From the NCBI GenBank assembly GCA_011526565.1, contig WYBL01000163.1:1-64000 (forward strand): 64,000 bases of DNA, written 5' to 3'. This DNA comes from Acidobacteriota bacterium. Lineage in GTDB: Bacteria > Acidobacteriota > Vicinamibacteria > Fen-336. A program made the position numbers and the translations under genes. Below, one piece after another: positions 26,974-35,330 of the stretch. The notes beneath the pieces are model-generated. The model ran no database searches. It was not told where the DNA came from and saw only the letters and a list, made by a program, of their open reading frames with translations. How positions within the stretch are numbered: position 1 is the stretch's first letter; each line of letters begins with the position of its first letter.

Positions 26974-27540
26974 ATGGCTTCCGCGTCACCGAGCCTGGCG
27001 CTGCCCCGCGGCGTTCGACTGCTGCCCCTCGAGGCGCACGAGGATCCACGGGGCGCCTTCGCCGAGCTGTTCCGCGCGGAGTGGCCGACCGGCGCGGCGC
27101 CGGTGCAGTGGAGCCTGATGCGCTCGCGCGCCGGCGCGCTGCGCGGGCCGCACGTCCACCCTCGGCACGACGACTACCTCGTGCTGGTCTCGGGTGTGAC
27201 CTGGGTCGGTCTGCGCGACCTGCGGCGCGACTCGCCGACGGCCGGGCTCGCGGTGGGGGTGCCCTTGCAGGCCGGGTCGCCCGTCGCGCTGGTGATCCCG
27301 CACGGCGTGCTGCACGGGATCGCCTACCTCGACGACGCGATCGAGTTTCTCGGCGCCTCCTGCTACTACGACCCGGCCGACGAGCTGCGCTGCCGCTTCG
27401 ACGACCCGGAGCTGGAACTGCGCTGGCCGATGCTCGCGCCGCTGCAGTCGCCGAGCGACCGCGCCGCCGGCTCGCTCGCGCAGGCGCTCGCGCAACTCGA
27501 AGCCGCTCAGGAGGAGGACCGCTTCCGCCCCAGGGCGTGA
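26974..27540 (+). CDS. dTDP-4-dehydrorhamnose 3,5-epimerase-like (RmlC-like cupin)
   Basis: A 188-residue cupin. RGAFAELFR, RGPHVHPRHDDYLVLVSG and PHGVLHGIAYLDDAIEFLG follow the RmlC pattern, in which a histidine and an aspartate perform epimerisation of keto-sugars. Similarity covers the whole fold but some active-site positions differ (HVHPRHDD instead of the common HYQ), so it may act on another sugar or have lost epimerase activity. The last 34 nt overlap the converging PhyH gene. An alternative ATG at 26947 would overlap the divergent start. Confidence 0.75.
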   Translation: MASASPSLALPRGVRLLPLEAHEDPRGAFAELFRAEWPTGAAPVQWSLMRSRAGALRGPHVHPRHDDYLVLVSGVTWVGLRDLRRDSPTAGLAVGVPLQAGSPVALVIPHGVLHGIAYLDDAIEFLGASCYYDPADELRCRFDDPELELRWPMLAPLQSPSDRAAGSLAQALAQLEAAQEEDRFRPRA

Positions 27541-28409
27541 CCGAGGGCCGAAAGCGTGCCCGGGCGGCGGGCGAGTCGCCACGCCAGCGGCAGGGCCTGG
27601 CGCCACGAGCCACGGACCACGTCGCGCGCGACGTCCCACGCGTAGTCGCGCAGGGTCCGGGCATGCGCGGCACGGGCCGCCGCGTCCCGCCCCCGCCCGG
27701 GCAGCTCGGTCAGCCGGAAGGCCTGGCCGCGGGCGGACCCGCGCACGAGCACGGCCACGTCCCGGCGCCGCGGGCGGACGTGAGCCGCCACGAAGCGCAG
27801 GGCGATCCCGATGCGCCAGGACGGCGACGGGTTGGGGCCTGAACCGTGGACGGCGGCGACGTGGTGCAGCGAGAACTCGCCAGGGGAGAGCTGGGCGTCG
27901 CGGGCCGCGCCGAGGTCGAGTTCTCCCTCGATCTGCTGCCCGCGCAGCAGGAGGTTGCGCGCGTCGACCCGGGCGACGTGCTCGCGGCTCGCCACGCGGT
28001 GGGAGCCGACCAGCACGCGCAGGCATCCGTTCCCCGGGTGGCTCGGCGTGAGCGCCACCCACGCGGTGGCGACGGCGTCACCGTCGAGACCCCAGTAGGC
28101 GGCGTCCTGGTGCCAGCCGACGTAGCCGGCATCGGCCGGGGGCTTCGCGAAGACCACGGAACGCCACAGCAGGACGTCAGGGCCCAGCACCTGTTCGACG
28201 GCGTCGAGCAGCGACGGCGCCGTCGCCAGCTCGGCCGCCCACGGGTGCAGCAGGTGGGAGTTGAGCCGCTGGTGGGGCGCGAGGGCGCGGCGCCCCGCGA
28301 GGAGCGACTCCACGCCCAGGCGGGCGCGCTCTGCCAGTTCTGCGGGGACCGCGCCGGCGGGGCACGCGAAGCCCTGCTCGCGGTAAGTCGCCACCCACGC
28401 CGCCTTCAT
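27507..28409 (-). CDS. Phytanoyl-CoA dioxygenase (PhyH)-family oxygenase
   Basis: A 300-residue Fe(II)/2-oxoglutarate-type protein. GWHQDAAYWG supplies the H-x-D iron ligands, AWVALTPSHPGNGCLRVLVGSH is the typical core, and HHVAAVHGSGPN with the distal histidine precedes WRIGIALRFV, which has the 2-oxoglutarate arginine. Bacterial PhyH proteins hydroxylate diverse small molecules. The ATG at 28409 overlaps the GT2 stop (ATGA). It is likely part of the sugar/lipid modification cluster here. Confidence 0.88.
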   Translation of the reverse strand: MKAAWVATYREQGFACPAGAVPAELAERARLGVESLLAGRRALAPHQRLNSHLLHPWAAELATAPSLLDAVEQVLGPDVLLWRSVVFAKPPADAGYVGWHQDAAYWGLDGDAVATAWVALTPSHPGNGCLRVLVGSHRVASREHVARVDARNLLLRGQQIEGELDLGAARDAQLSPGEFSLHHVAAVHGSGPNPSPSWRIGIALRFVAAHVRPRRRDVAVLVRGSARGQAFRLTELPGRGRDAAARAAHARTLRDYAWDVARDVVRGSWRQALPLAWRLARRPGTLSALGHALGRKRSSS

Positions 28410-29254
28410 CGCGGGGGCCCGCTCCGCCGCCGGGCCCAGGCAAAACGCAGGAAGCGCGGTCCGGACCGGCGCAAGAAGCGAGTGAAGTCCGCAACCTGGG
28501 TGCGGCGCCCGGACAGCGTCAACCGGAGCGCCGCCGCCTCGGCCCGCACCCGCTCGGCTCCGCCGGGTTCGCTCAGGCGCTGCAGGAAGGCGCCCTGTGG
28601 CGGCGCGTCGAGGGTCGCGTAGAGCGGGCTCCACTGCTGGGCGAAGAAGCGCAGCAGCGTGCGGTCCGGCAGCAGGCGGGTGCCGAGCCCGGAAGCGCGG
28701 GCCCGGTTGTAGAACTCGCGGTCGCCGAAGCGCAACAGGTCCTCGCGCCAGTAGCCCAGGCGCTCGAACAGCTCCCGGCGGTGGACGAGGTTCGGCGCGC
28801 CGAGGAACCAGTGTCGCAGCGCGCGCAGGCCGGGAGCCGACCAGGAGTGGGCGAAGAAGTGGGGGTCGAGCTGGCCCGGCGGGCGCACGGCGAGCGTCGA
28901 ACTGGCCACCAGCGTCAGCGTCTCGTCGCGGAGCGCCGCCAGCGCGACCTCGAGGTGATCCGGGAACCACAAGTCGTCGTCCGACATGTAGGCCACGAAA
29001 GGGGCCGACGTCGCCTGAAGCACGCGGTTGCGGTTCGCGTAGCCGAAGCCCGGCGCCTTCGGCAGGCGGTGGAACGCGATGCGCGGGTCGTCGATCGCGC
29101 GCACGACGGCCTCGGTGGCGTCGTCGCAGCCGTCGCCGACGACATGAAGGCGCCAGTCGGCCAGCGTCTGCCGGCGCACCGACTCGACGGCGAACGCCAC
29201 CGTGTGGGGCCGCTCGTGGGTCGGCAGCAGGATGTCGACGAGGGCCCCGGCCAA
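28406..29254 (-). CDS. Family 2 glycosyltransferase
   Basis: A 282-residue protein. DILLPTHERPHTVAFAVESVRRQTLADW opens a GT-A domain; the acidic motif is MSDDDLW and a late FGDREFYNRA provides the second acidic site. It transfers a sugar from a nucleotide donor; acceptor unknown. The TTG at 29254 is the only good start after the pirin stop 8 nt upstream. It is coupled by ATGA to PhyH. No membrane segment is seen. Confidence 0.83.
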   Translation of the reverse strand: MAGALVDILLPTHERPHTVAFAVESVRRQTLADWRLHVVGDGCDDATEAVVRAIDDPRIAFHRLPKAPGFGYANRNRVLQATSAPFVAYMSDDDLWFPDHLEVALAALRDETLTLVASSTLAVRPPGQLDPHFFAHSWSAPGLRALRHWFLGAPNLVHRRELFERLGYWREDLLRFGDREFYNRARASGLGTRLLPDRTLLRFFAQQWSPLYATLDAPPQGAFLQRLSEPGGAERVRAEAAALRLTLSGRRTQVADFTRFLRRSGPRFLRFAWARRRSGPPR

Positions 29255-29262
29255 GCGGATCT

Positions 29263-30096
29263 CTAGAAGCGTCCCGAACGGAAGTCGGCGAAGGCCTGCT
29301 CGAGTTCCTGGCGCGTGTTCATCACGAACGGGCCGTAGCGGGCGACCGGCTCCTTGATCGGCTGGGCGGCGAGCAGGATGAAGCGGCCGCCGTCTTCGCC
29401 CGCGGTCGCCTTCACCGCGTCGCCGTCGCCGAACACCGCGAGCTGGCCGGCCTGCACGGGCCACGGGTGGCCGTCGAAGGAGACGGCTCCCTCGAACGCG
29501 CAGGCGAAGGCCGAGTGGCCCGCGGGCACCGCGTGCTCGAAGCTCTCGCCCGCCGGCAGCGCGACGTCGAGGAACAGCGGGTCGGTGTAGATCTCCTGCA
29601 CCGCGCCGACGATATCGCCCGAGCGCCCCGCGATCACGCGCACCTTCGCCGCCCCCACCGAGCGCTCGGGGATGCGGTCGGCGGCGAGGTCCTGGTAGCG
29701 CGGCTCGCACATCTTGAGCTTGGCCGGCAGGTTGATCCAGAGCTGGAAGCCCCACATCAGCCCGTTCTCCTGGCGCGGCATCTCCGAGTGCACGATGCCG
29801 CGGCCCGCCGTCATCCACTGCACGCTGCCCGGCCCCAGCAGGCCGCGGTTGCCGCGGTGGTCGCGGTGCTCCATCGCGCCGGCCAGCATGTAGGTGACGG
29901 TCTCGAAGCCGCGGTGCGGGTGGTCCGGGAAGCCCGCGAGGTAGTCGTCGGGCGAGTCGGACTTGAAGTTGTCGAGCATCAGGAACGGGTCGAGATCCGG
30001 CAGCTCGGGCGTTCCGAGCATCCGGGTCAGGCGCACGCCGGCGCCGTCGGAGGTCTCCATGCCGCGCACCACGCGGACGACGGGTCGAAGGCTCAT
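29263..30096 (-). CDS. Pirin-family bicupin protein
   Basis: A 277-residue protein. LDPFLMLDNF, GFPDHPHRGFETVTYMLAG, HRDH and SEMPR are the classic pirin motifs with the four metal ligands (three His and one Glu) of the N-terminal cupin. Some pirins have quercetin 2,3-dioxygenase activity, others are redox co-regulators. The ATG at 30096 lies 6 nt after TACGCT. Divergent from the quinone oxidoreductase. Confidence 0.93.
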   Translation of the reverse strand: MSLRPVVRVVRGMETSDGAGVRLTRMLGTPELPDLDPFLMLDNFKSDSPDDYLAGFPDHPHRGFETVTYMLAGAMEHRDHRGNRGLLGPGSVQWMTAGRGIVHSEMPRQENGLMWGFQLWINLPAKLKMCEPRYQDLAADRIPERSVGAAKVRVIAGRSGDIVGAVQEIYTDPLFLDVALPAGESFEHAVPAGHSAFACAFEGAVSFDGHPWPVQAGQLAVFGDGDAVKATAGEDGGRFILLAAQPIKEPVARYGPFVMNTRQELEQAFADFRSGRF

Positions 30097-30102
30097 CCTT
30101 CA

Positions 30103-30108
30103 AGCGTA
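30103..30108 (-). promoter_or_regulatory. -10-like box TACGCT 6 nt before the pirin ATG
   Basis: On the minus strand TACGCT is followed by six bases and the pirin ATG at 30096. A leaderless mRNA is predicted. Confidence 0.4.
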
Positions 30109-30140
30109 GCCCAGCCTGCGCGTCCGGCCCTCGACGGCGG

Positions 30141-30146
30141 TAGCCT
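30141..30146 (+). promoter_or_regulatory. -10-like box TAGCCT 7 nt before an ATG
   Basis: TAGCCT precedes the quinone oxidoreductase ATG (30154) by seven bases. No -35 or Shine-Dalgarno match is obvious. Confidence 0.4.
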
Positions 30147-30153
30147 TGGCGGC

Positions 30154-31122
30154 ATGAAGGCGATCCGCGTCCATGCGTTCGGCGGCCCCGAGGCGATGGT
30201 CCTCGAGGACGCCGCCTCCCCCGCTCCCCCGCCGGGCCACGTCGCGCTGCGCGTGCGCGCCGCCGGCGTCAACTTCATCGACGTCTACCGCCGCACCGGC
30301 GCCTACCCGGGGCCGCTGCCGCAGACGCCGGGCACCGAGGCCGCGGGCGAGGTGATCGCGCTCGGCGACGGCGTCGAGGGGCTGGCGAAAGGCGACCGGG
30401 TCGCGACGGTCGCGGCGCAGGGCGCCTACGCGGAAGAGACGCTGGCGCGGGCGGACCAGTGCGTGCGGGTGCCCGACGCGGTGGGCTTCGAGAGCGCGGC
30501 GGCGGCGATGCTGCAGGGCATGACCGCCCACTACCTGGTCGAGACGACGTATCCGCTGAAGGCCGGAGACGCGTGCCTCGTCCACGCGGCCGCGGGTGGC
30601 GTCGGCCTGCTGCTGGTCCAGATGGCGAAGGCGAAAGGTGCGCGGGTGATCGCCACCGCCGGCACGAACGAGAAGGCGGCGCTCGCACGCGAGCACGGCG
30701 CCGACGAGACGATCGTCTACACCCGCGACGACTTCGAGGCCGCGGTGAAGCGGCTGACGGACGGCCGCGGCGTCGACGTCGTCTACGACTCGGTCGGCGC
30801 AGCGACCTTCGAGAAGGGCCTGCGCTGCCTGCGCCCGCTGGGGCTGATGGCGCTCTACGGCCAGTCGAGCGGCGCCGTGCCGCCGTTCGACCCGCAGGCG
30901 CTCAACCGCAGCGGCTCTCTCTTCCTGACCCGGCCGTCGCTCTTCCACTACGTCGCCGACCGCGCGGCGCTGGAGGCGCGCGCGGGAGCCGTGCTGGGCG
31001 CGGTCGCGAGCGGCGCGCTGAAGCTGCGGATCGGCGGCTCGTTTCCGCTCGCGGCGGCCGCCGACGCCCACCGCGCGCTGGAGTCGCGCTCGACGACCGG
31101 CAAGCTGCTGCTGATCCCGTAG
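30154..31122 (+). CDS. NADPH:quinone oxidoreductase (zeta-crystallin-like, MDR family)
   Basis: A 322-residue medium-chain dehydrogenase/reductase without zinc cysteines. It has GVNFIDVYRRTGAYPGPLP, PGTEAAGEV, the nucleotide-binding HAAAGGVGLLLVQMAKAKG and LYGQSSG, all characteristic of Qor. It reduces quinones with NADPH. The amidase gene begins 38 nt downstream with its own Shine-Dalgarno site. Confidence 0.92.
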   Translation: MKAIRVHAFGGPEAMVLEDAASPAPPPGHVALRVRAAGVNFIDVYRRTGAYPGPLPQTPGTEAAGEVIALGDGVEGLAKGDRVATVAAQGAYAEETLARADQCVRVPDAVGFESAAAAMLQGMTAHYLVETTYPLKAGDACLVHAAAGGVGLLLVQMAKAKGARVIATAGTNEKAALAREHGADETIVYTRDDFEAAVKRLTDGRGVDVVYDSVGAATFEKGLRCLRPLGLMALYGQSSGAVPPFDPQALNRSGSLFLTRPSLFHYVADRAALEARAGAVLGAVASGALKLRIGGSFPLAAAADAHRALESRSTTGKLLLIP

Positions 31123-31160
31123 ACGTTCCCGCGGACGTACACTCCGCGCGGAGGTTCCAG

Positions 31161-32777
31161 ATGGCCGAGCGTCGCGATTTCCTCAAGCTCTCCCTGGCGG
31201 CGGGCACCGCGCTGGCGGCGCAGGTGCCGGAGGCGGCGGCCGAAGCCGCGGCCATCAACGACTTCCCGCTCGAGGAGGCGACCCTCGACCAGGTCCAGAA
31301 GGCGATGGCCGACGGGGACCTCTCCGCCGAAGACCTCGCCGAGGCCTACCTCGAGCGCATCGCCGCGCTCAACGCGCGCGGCCCCGAGCTGCGCCACGTG
31401 GTCGAGGTGAACCCCGACGCGCTGGCGATCGCCGCGGCGCTCGACGAGGAACGCGCGAAGAAGGGCTCGCGCGGCCCGCTGCACGGCGTGCCGGTGCTGA
31501 TCAAGGACAACATCGACACCGCGGACAAGATGCAGACCACGGCGGGCTCGCTGGCGCTCGAGGGCCACGTCGCCCCGCGCGACGCCGCCGTCGTCGAGCG
31601 GCTGCGCGCCGCGGGCGCCGTGATCCTCGGCAAGACCAACCTCTCGGAATGGGCCAACTTCCGCTCGTCGCGCTCGATCTCCGGCTGGAGCGGCCGCGGC
31701 GGCCAGTCGCGCAACCCGTACGCGCTCGACCGCAACACCTCGGGCTCGTCCTCGGGCTCAGGCGGCGCCGTCAGCGCCAACCTGTGCCTGCTCGCGGTCG
31801 GCACCGAGACCGACGGCTCGGTGGTCTCGCCCGCGTCGATCAACGGCATCGTCGGCATCAAGCCGACGCTGGGCCGGGTCAGCCGCCGCGGCATCATCCC
31901 GATCGCCGCCAGCCAGGACACGGCCGGGCCGATGGCGCGCACGGTGAAGGACGCCGCGCTGCTGCTGTTCGCGATGTGCGGCGTCGACGAGGCCGACGCC
32001 GTCACCGCCTCGCAGCGCGGGCACGTCTACGACCTGACGAAGGCGTTCGACGCCGACGGCCTGAAGGGCGCGCGGATCGGCGTCGCCCGCGAGATGGCGG
32101 GCTTCCACCGGCGCGTCGACCAGCTCTTCGAGGCGGCGCTCGGCGAGCTGAAGAAGGCGGGCGCGGAACTCGTCGACGTCCTGATGCCGTCGCTCAAGGA
32201 GGTCGGCAAGCACGAGTACGAGGTCCTGCTCTACGAGTTCAAGGACGGGCTCGAGGCCTACCTGAAGACCGCGGGGCCGGGCGCGAAGGTGCGCACGCTG
32301 GCCGAGCTGATCGCCTTCAACGAGGCCGAGGCCGAGCGCGAGTTGCGCTACTTCGGCCAGGAGACGCTGATCGCGGCCGCGGCCAAGGGGCCGCTGACCG
32401 AGCAGGCCTATCTCGACGCGCTGGCCGCCTGCCGGCGGCTGACGCGGGACGAAGGCCTCGACGCGGCGATCGCGAAGCACAAACTGGACGCCTTCGTGGC
32501 GCCGACCGACTCGCCGGCGTGGCCGATCGACATCGTCAACGGCGACCACTACCTCGGCGGGTCCTCGACGGCGCCGGCCGTGTCCGGCTACCCGCACGTG
32601 ACGGTGCCGATGGGCGCGGTGTTCGGGCTGCCGGTCGGCCTCAGTTTCTTCGGCGCCGCCTGGAGCGAGCCGAAGCTGATCCGCTACGCCTACGCGTTCG
32701 AGCAGGCGACGCGCCACCGCACGGTCCCCCGCCTGCGCCCGACGGTCGACCCGGGAGCCCGCCCGACCACGCGCTGA
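31161..32777 (+). CDS. Secreted amidase-signature hydrolase
   Basis: A 538-residue protein. The N-terminus MAERRDFLKLSLAAGTALAA looks like a twin-arginine signal. The amidase signature triad is present: lysine in LIKDN (K115), the cis-serine in GSSSGSGG (196-200) and the nucleophile serine in DGSVVSPA (S220). It hydrolyses amide bonds in the periplasm; substrate unknown. The ATG is preceded by GGAGG at a normal distance, in contrast to the leaderless candidates nearby. Confidence 0.92.
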   Translation: MAERRDFLKLSLAAGTALAAQVPEAAAEAAAINDFPLEEATLDQVQKAMADGDLSAEDLAEAYLERIAALNARGPELRHVVEVNPDALAIAAALDEERAKKGSRGPLHGVPVLIKDNIDTADKMQTTAGSLALEGHVAPRDAAVVERLRAAGAVILGKTNLSEWANFRSSRSISGWSGRGGQSRNPYALDRNTSGSSSGSGGAVSANLCLLAVGTETDGSVVSPASINGIVGIKPTLGRVSRRGIIPIAASQDTAGPMARTVKDAALLLFAMCGVDEADAVTASQRGHVYDLTKAFDADGLKGARIGVAREMAGFHRRVDQLFEAALGELKKAGAELVDVLMPSLKEVGKHEYEVLLYEFKDGLEAYLKTAGPGAKVRTLAELIAFNEAEAERELRYFGQETLIAAAAKGPLTEQAYLDALAACRRLTRDEGLDAAIAKHKLDAFVAPTDSPAWPIDIVNGDHYLGGSSTAPAVSGYPHVTVPMGAVFGLPVGLSFFGAAWSEPKLIRYAYAFEQATRHRTVPRLRPTVDPGARPTTR

Positions 32778-32802
32778 AGGTGAGGCGGGACGCGCGCCCG
32801 CT

Positions 32803-32822
32803 GATGCGCTAGCATCTGATGC
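32803..32822. promoter_or_regulatory. Repeated GATGC/GCATC half-sites over the vapBC -10 box
   Basis: GATGC (32803-32807), its inverse GCATC (32812-32816) and GATGC again (32818-32822) surround and overlap TAGCAT (32810-32815), a -10 box 7 nt before the VapB ATG. This arrangement suits autorepression by a ribbon-helix-helix antitoxin. Confidence 0.45.
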
Positions 32823-33059
32823 ATGCGCACCACGCTGGACATCGCCGACGACGTACTGCTCGCCGTGAAGGAGCGGGCCCGCCGCGAGAAGCGGACGGTG
32901 GGTGAGGTCCTGTCCGACCTCGCCCGCCAGGCCCTGACGGGCGGGGCCAGCGTCGCGGCCGAGTCGAAGCCGTTCTACGGCTTCTCCCCGCTGCCCCCAC
33001 GCGGGCCCGTCGTCTCGAACGAGCTGATCGATCGCCTGCGCGACGAGGACGGCGAGTGA
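32823..33059 (+). CDS. vapB: VapB-like ribbon-helix-helix antitoxin
   Basis: A 78-residue protein. MRTTLDIADDVLLAVKERARREKRTVGEVLSDLARQAL is a textbook ribbon-helix-helix DNA-binding region with the beta-strand at residues 2-7. The C-terminal tail (SKPFYGFSPLPPRG) would wrap the toxin. It represses its own promoter in known systems. GTGA overlap with the PIN-domain gene. Confidence 0.9.
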   Translation: MRTTLDIADDVLLAVKERARREKRTVGEVLSDLARQALTGGASVAAESKPFYGFSPLPPRGPVVSNELIDRLRDEDGE

Positions 33060-33487
33060 AGCGGGCGCTGCTCGACGTCAACGTGCTGCTGGCCCTGCTC
33101 GACGCCGATCACGTCGACCACTCCCGCTCCCGTGCCTGGCTGGAGGCGAACATCCGCCGCGGCTGGGCTTCGTGCCCCATCACCCAGAACGGTTTCGTGC
33201 GGATCGTGAGCCAGCCGCGCTACCCGAGTCCGGTCACGCCCGCCGAGGCGTCCCGGCGGCTCGAGCAGGCGACGCGCACGAAACACCACGAGTTCTGGGC
33301 CTGCGACCTGAGCCTGCTCGACGCGCAGTGGGTCGATCGCTCGCGCCTCCACGGCTCGAAACAGGTGACGGACGTCTACCTGCTCGCGCTGGCCGCGGCC
33401 CGCGGCGGCACCCTCGTCACCTTCGACCGCTCGATACCGGCGCAGGCCGTGCCGCGCGCGAAAGAGGAGACGCTCCTCGTCCTCTGA
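33056..33487 (+). CDS. vapC: VapC-like PIN-domain toxin ribonuclease
   Basis: A 143-residue PIN-domain protein. ALLDVNVLLALLDADH gives the first acidic residue (D7), TDVYLLALA and VTFDRS supply the late acidic residues of the Mg-dependent RNase site. VapC toxins cut tRNA or rRNA and are neutralised by VapB. The GTG start is the first base of the GTGA overlap with vapB. It converges on the cation-exchanger gene with only 4 nt between stops. Confidence 0.92.
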   Translation: MKRALLDVNVLLALLDADHVDHSRSRAWLEANIRRGWASCPITQNGFVRIVSQPRYPSPVTPAEASRRLEQATRTKHHEFWACDLSLLDAQWVDRSRLHGSKQVTDVYLLALAAARGGTLVTFDRSIPAQAVPRAKEETLLVL

Positions 33488-33491
33488 GCGT

Positions 33492-34568
33492 TCAGGCGTC
33501 GGGCGCTCTCTCGCGAGCCGGGCCGGTGCGCAGCTCGAGCAGCAGCGGCAGGGCGACCAGCAGGAGCGCGAATCCGACGACGACCGGTCCGGGGGCGGGC
33601 AGCCACGCCGCGCCCTGCGCGGCCAGCACCAGGTACGCGGTGTAGAGGCCGTAGGCGACCAGCAGCAGCGCGCCTTCGGCGCGCGCGATCGTGAAGTCCG
33701 AGGTGAAGATCGGCACGCAGGCCACCGCGACCAGCGCCATCACCGGCAGGTCGAAGTCGAGCACGCCCGGAGCGACCGCCACCGGCACGGGCGAGATCAG
33801 CCCCGCCAGGCCGAGCACGATCAGCAGGTTCGCGATGTTGGAGCCGACCGCGTTGCCCGCCGCGATCTCCCGCTCGCCGCGCATCGCCGCCATCACCGAG
33901 GTGGCGACCTCGGGCAGCGAGGTGCCGGCGGCGACGATGGTGAGGCCGATGACCAGCTCGCTGACGCCCAAGGCGCGGGCGAAGCTGGTCGCCGCGTCGA
34001 CCAGGAAGCGCGAGCCGACGACCAGCAGCGCCAGGCCGGCGATCGCGAAGAGGGCGTTGCGCCAGCCGGGGCCTGCCCCGGCCACGGCCGTCGGCGAGGC
34101 CTCGGCCGCGGCCTGCCGGCCCTGGTAGATCGCGACGACGGTGTAGACGATCGCGCCCGCGAACAGCAGGACGCCGTCGAGCCGGCCGATCGACCCGTCC
34201 CAGGCGAGGCCCAGCACGATCAGCGACACGGCCACCATCACCCGGGTGTCGAACTCGACGAGGCCACGCGAGACGACCAGCGGCGCGACGACCGCCGACA
34301 GCCCGAGGACGACGAGGATGTTGAAGATGTTGCTGCCGACCACGTTGCCGACGGCGAGGTCGGCGCTGCCCTTGGCGGCCGAGAGCAGCGTCACGGCCAC
34401 CTCGGGCGAGCTGGTGCCCCAGGCGACGACGGTCAGCCCGATCACCAGAGGCGAGACGCCGAACGCGATCGCCAGCCGCGAGGCGCCGCGCACCAGGAGG
34501 TCGGCGCCGCCGATCAGCAGCGCCACGCCGAGCAGGAAAAGGATCAGGTCGGTCACGCTCCCGAGCAT
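33492..34568 (-). CDS. CaCA-family Na+/Ca2+ exchanger (YrbG-like)
   Basis: About 358 residues, ten membrane helices in two inverted halves. The two alpha-repeats are GTSSPEVAVTLLSAAKGSADLAVGNVVGSNIFN-like and GTSLPEVATSVMAAMRGEREIAAGNAVGSNIAN-like, each with the conserved G-T-S-x-P-E and G-N-x-V-G-S-N. It moves Ca2+ against Na+ or H+ across the inner membrane. Start is uncertain: ATG at 34568 or GTG at 34556. Confidence 0.92.
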   Translation of the reverse strand: MLGSVTDLILFLLGVALLIGGADLLVRGASRLAIAFGVSPLVIGLTVVAWGTSSPEVAVTLLSAAKGSADLAVGNVVGSNIFNILVVLGLSAVVAPLVVSRGLVEFDTRVMVAVSLIVLGLAWDGSIGRLDGVLLFAGAIVYTVVAIYQGRQAAAEASPTAVAGAGPGWRNALFAIAGLALLVVGSRFLVDAATSFARALGVSELVIGLTIVAAGTSLPEVATSVMAAMRGEREIAAGNAVGSNIANLLIVLGLAGLISPVPVAVAPGVLDFDLPVMALVAVACVPIFTSDFTIARAEGALLLVAYGLYTAYLVLAAQGAAWLPAPGPVVVGFALLLVALPLLLELRTGPARERAPDA

Positions 34569-34653
34569 AACCGCGGGGCGAACGGACGCGGGCGGCACCC
34601 GCCAGGGCGCCGCCCGCTCGGAGGATTCCGTTGGTACCTCTTGGTTCGTGCTC

Positions 34654-35181
34654 TTAGCGGGTGACCTCCTCGACGACCACGGCGGGAGTGCCGCTGCGGG
34701 TGGCGAGCCGCACCGAGGTGCCACCCGGTTGCACGTCGCGCTCGAGCAGCCCGATCACGGGGTAGCGCTCGCGCAGGCCGCGGGCGAACGCGGCCGGCAC
34801 CGAGTCGCGCCGCTCGCGCACCAGGGCGTCGAGTTCCGGCACGCCGCTGGCCGAAACCACGATCCACGTGCGGCCGGCGGCGCCGGCGGGATCGAGCCTC
34901 AGCAGCGTCGTGCGCGGCAGGCTCGCGTCCTGCGCGGACCGCACGTCGGGCCACGCGAGGCGGAACGAGCCGTCGCTCTCCTCGGTGATCAGGTACAGGT
35001 GGCTCGGCCTCCGCAGCTCGACCTTGAGCGATTCGCCGCTCGCGTCGAACCCCGGGATGAGCTGCGTTCCGGCCGCCGTCTCGGAGCCCAGGGTGTACCG
35101 GAAGTCCACCCTGTCCCCAGCGTGGGCGCTGCCTGCCGCCAGCAGCGGCATCAGCATCAACGGGCCCAGCTTTCGGAGCAT
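34654..35181 (-). CDS. Secreted protein, DUF4384-like
   Basis: A 175-residue protein with a signal peptide (MLRKLGPLMLMPLLAAGSAHA). The mature part, with LKVELRRPSHLYLITEESDGSFRLAWPD, resembles the DUF4384 beta-sandwich found in periplasmic proteins of several phyla; this is tentative. The ATG at 35181 follows AGGAGA. It stands alone between the exchanger and the divergent zinc-ribbon gene. Confidence 0.65.
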   Translation of the reverse strand: MLRKLGPLMLMPLLAAGSAHAGDRVDFRYTLGSETAAGTQLIPGFDASGESLKVELRRPSHLYLITEESDGSFRLAWPDVRSAQDASLPRTTLLRLDPAGAAGRTWIVVSASGVPELDALVRERRDSVPAAFARGLRERYPVIGLLERDVQPGGTSVRLATRSGTPAVVVEEVTR

Positions 35182-35330
35182 GTCTCTCCTCTCATCGGCT
35201 GCGGCGGAGCTGCCGCGCCGTCGTGGGAAGCAGGACACGCCCGGCCCCTCGCGCCCTGTGACGCAGCGCACAGGGACAGCACTGGAAGTGAGACCCGTCA
35301 CCCCCCGGTGCCGTGCCAGAATCCCCGGCC

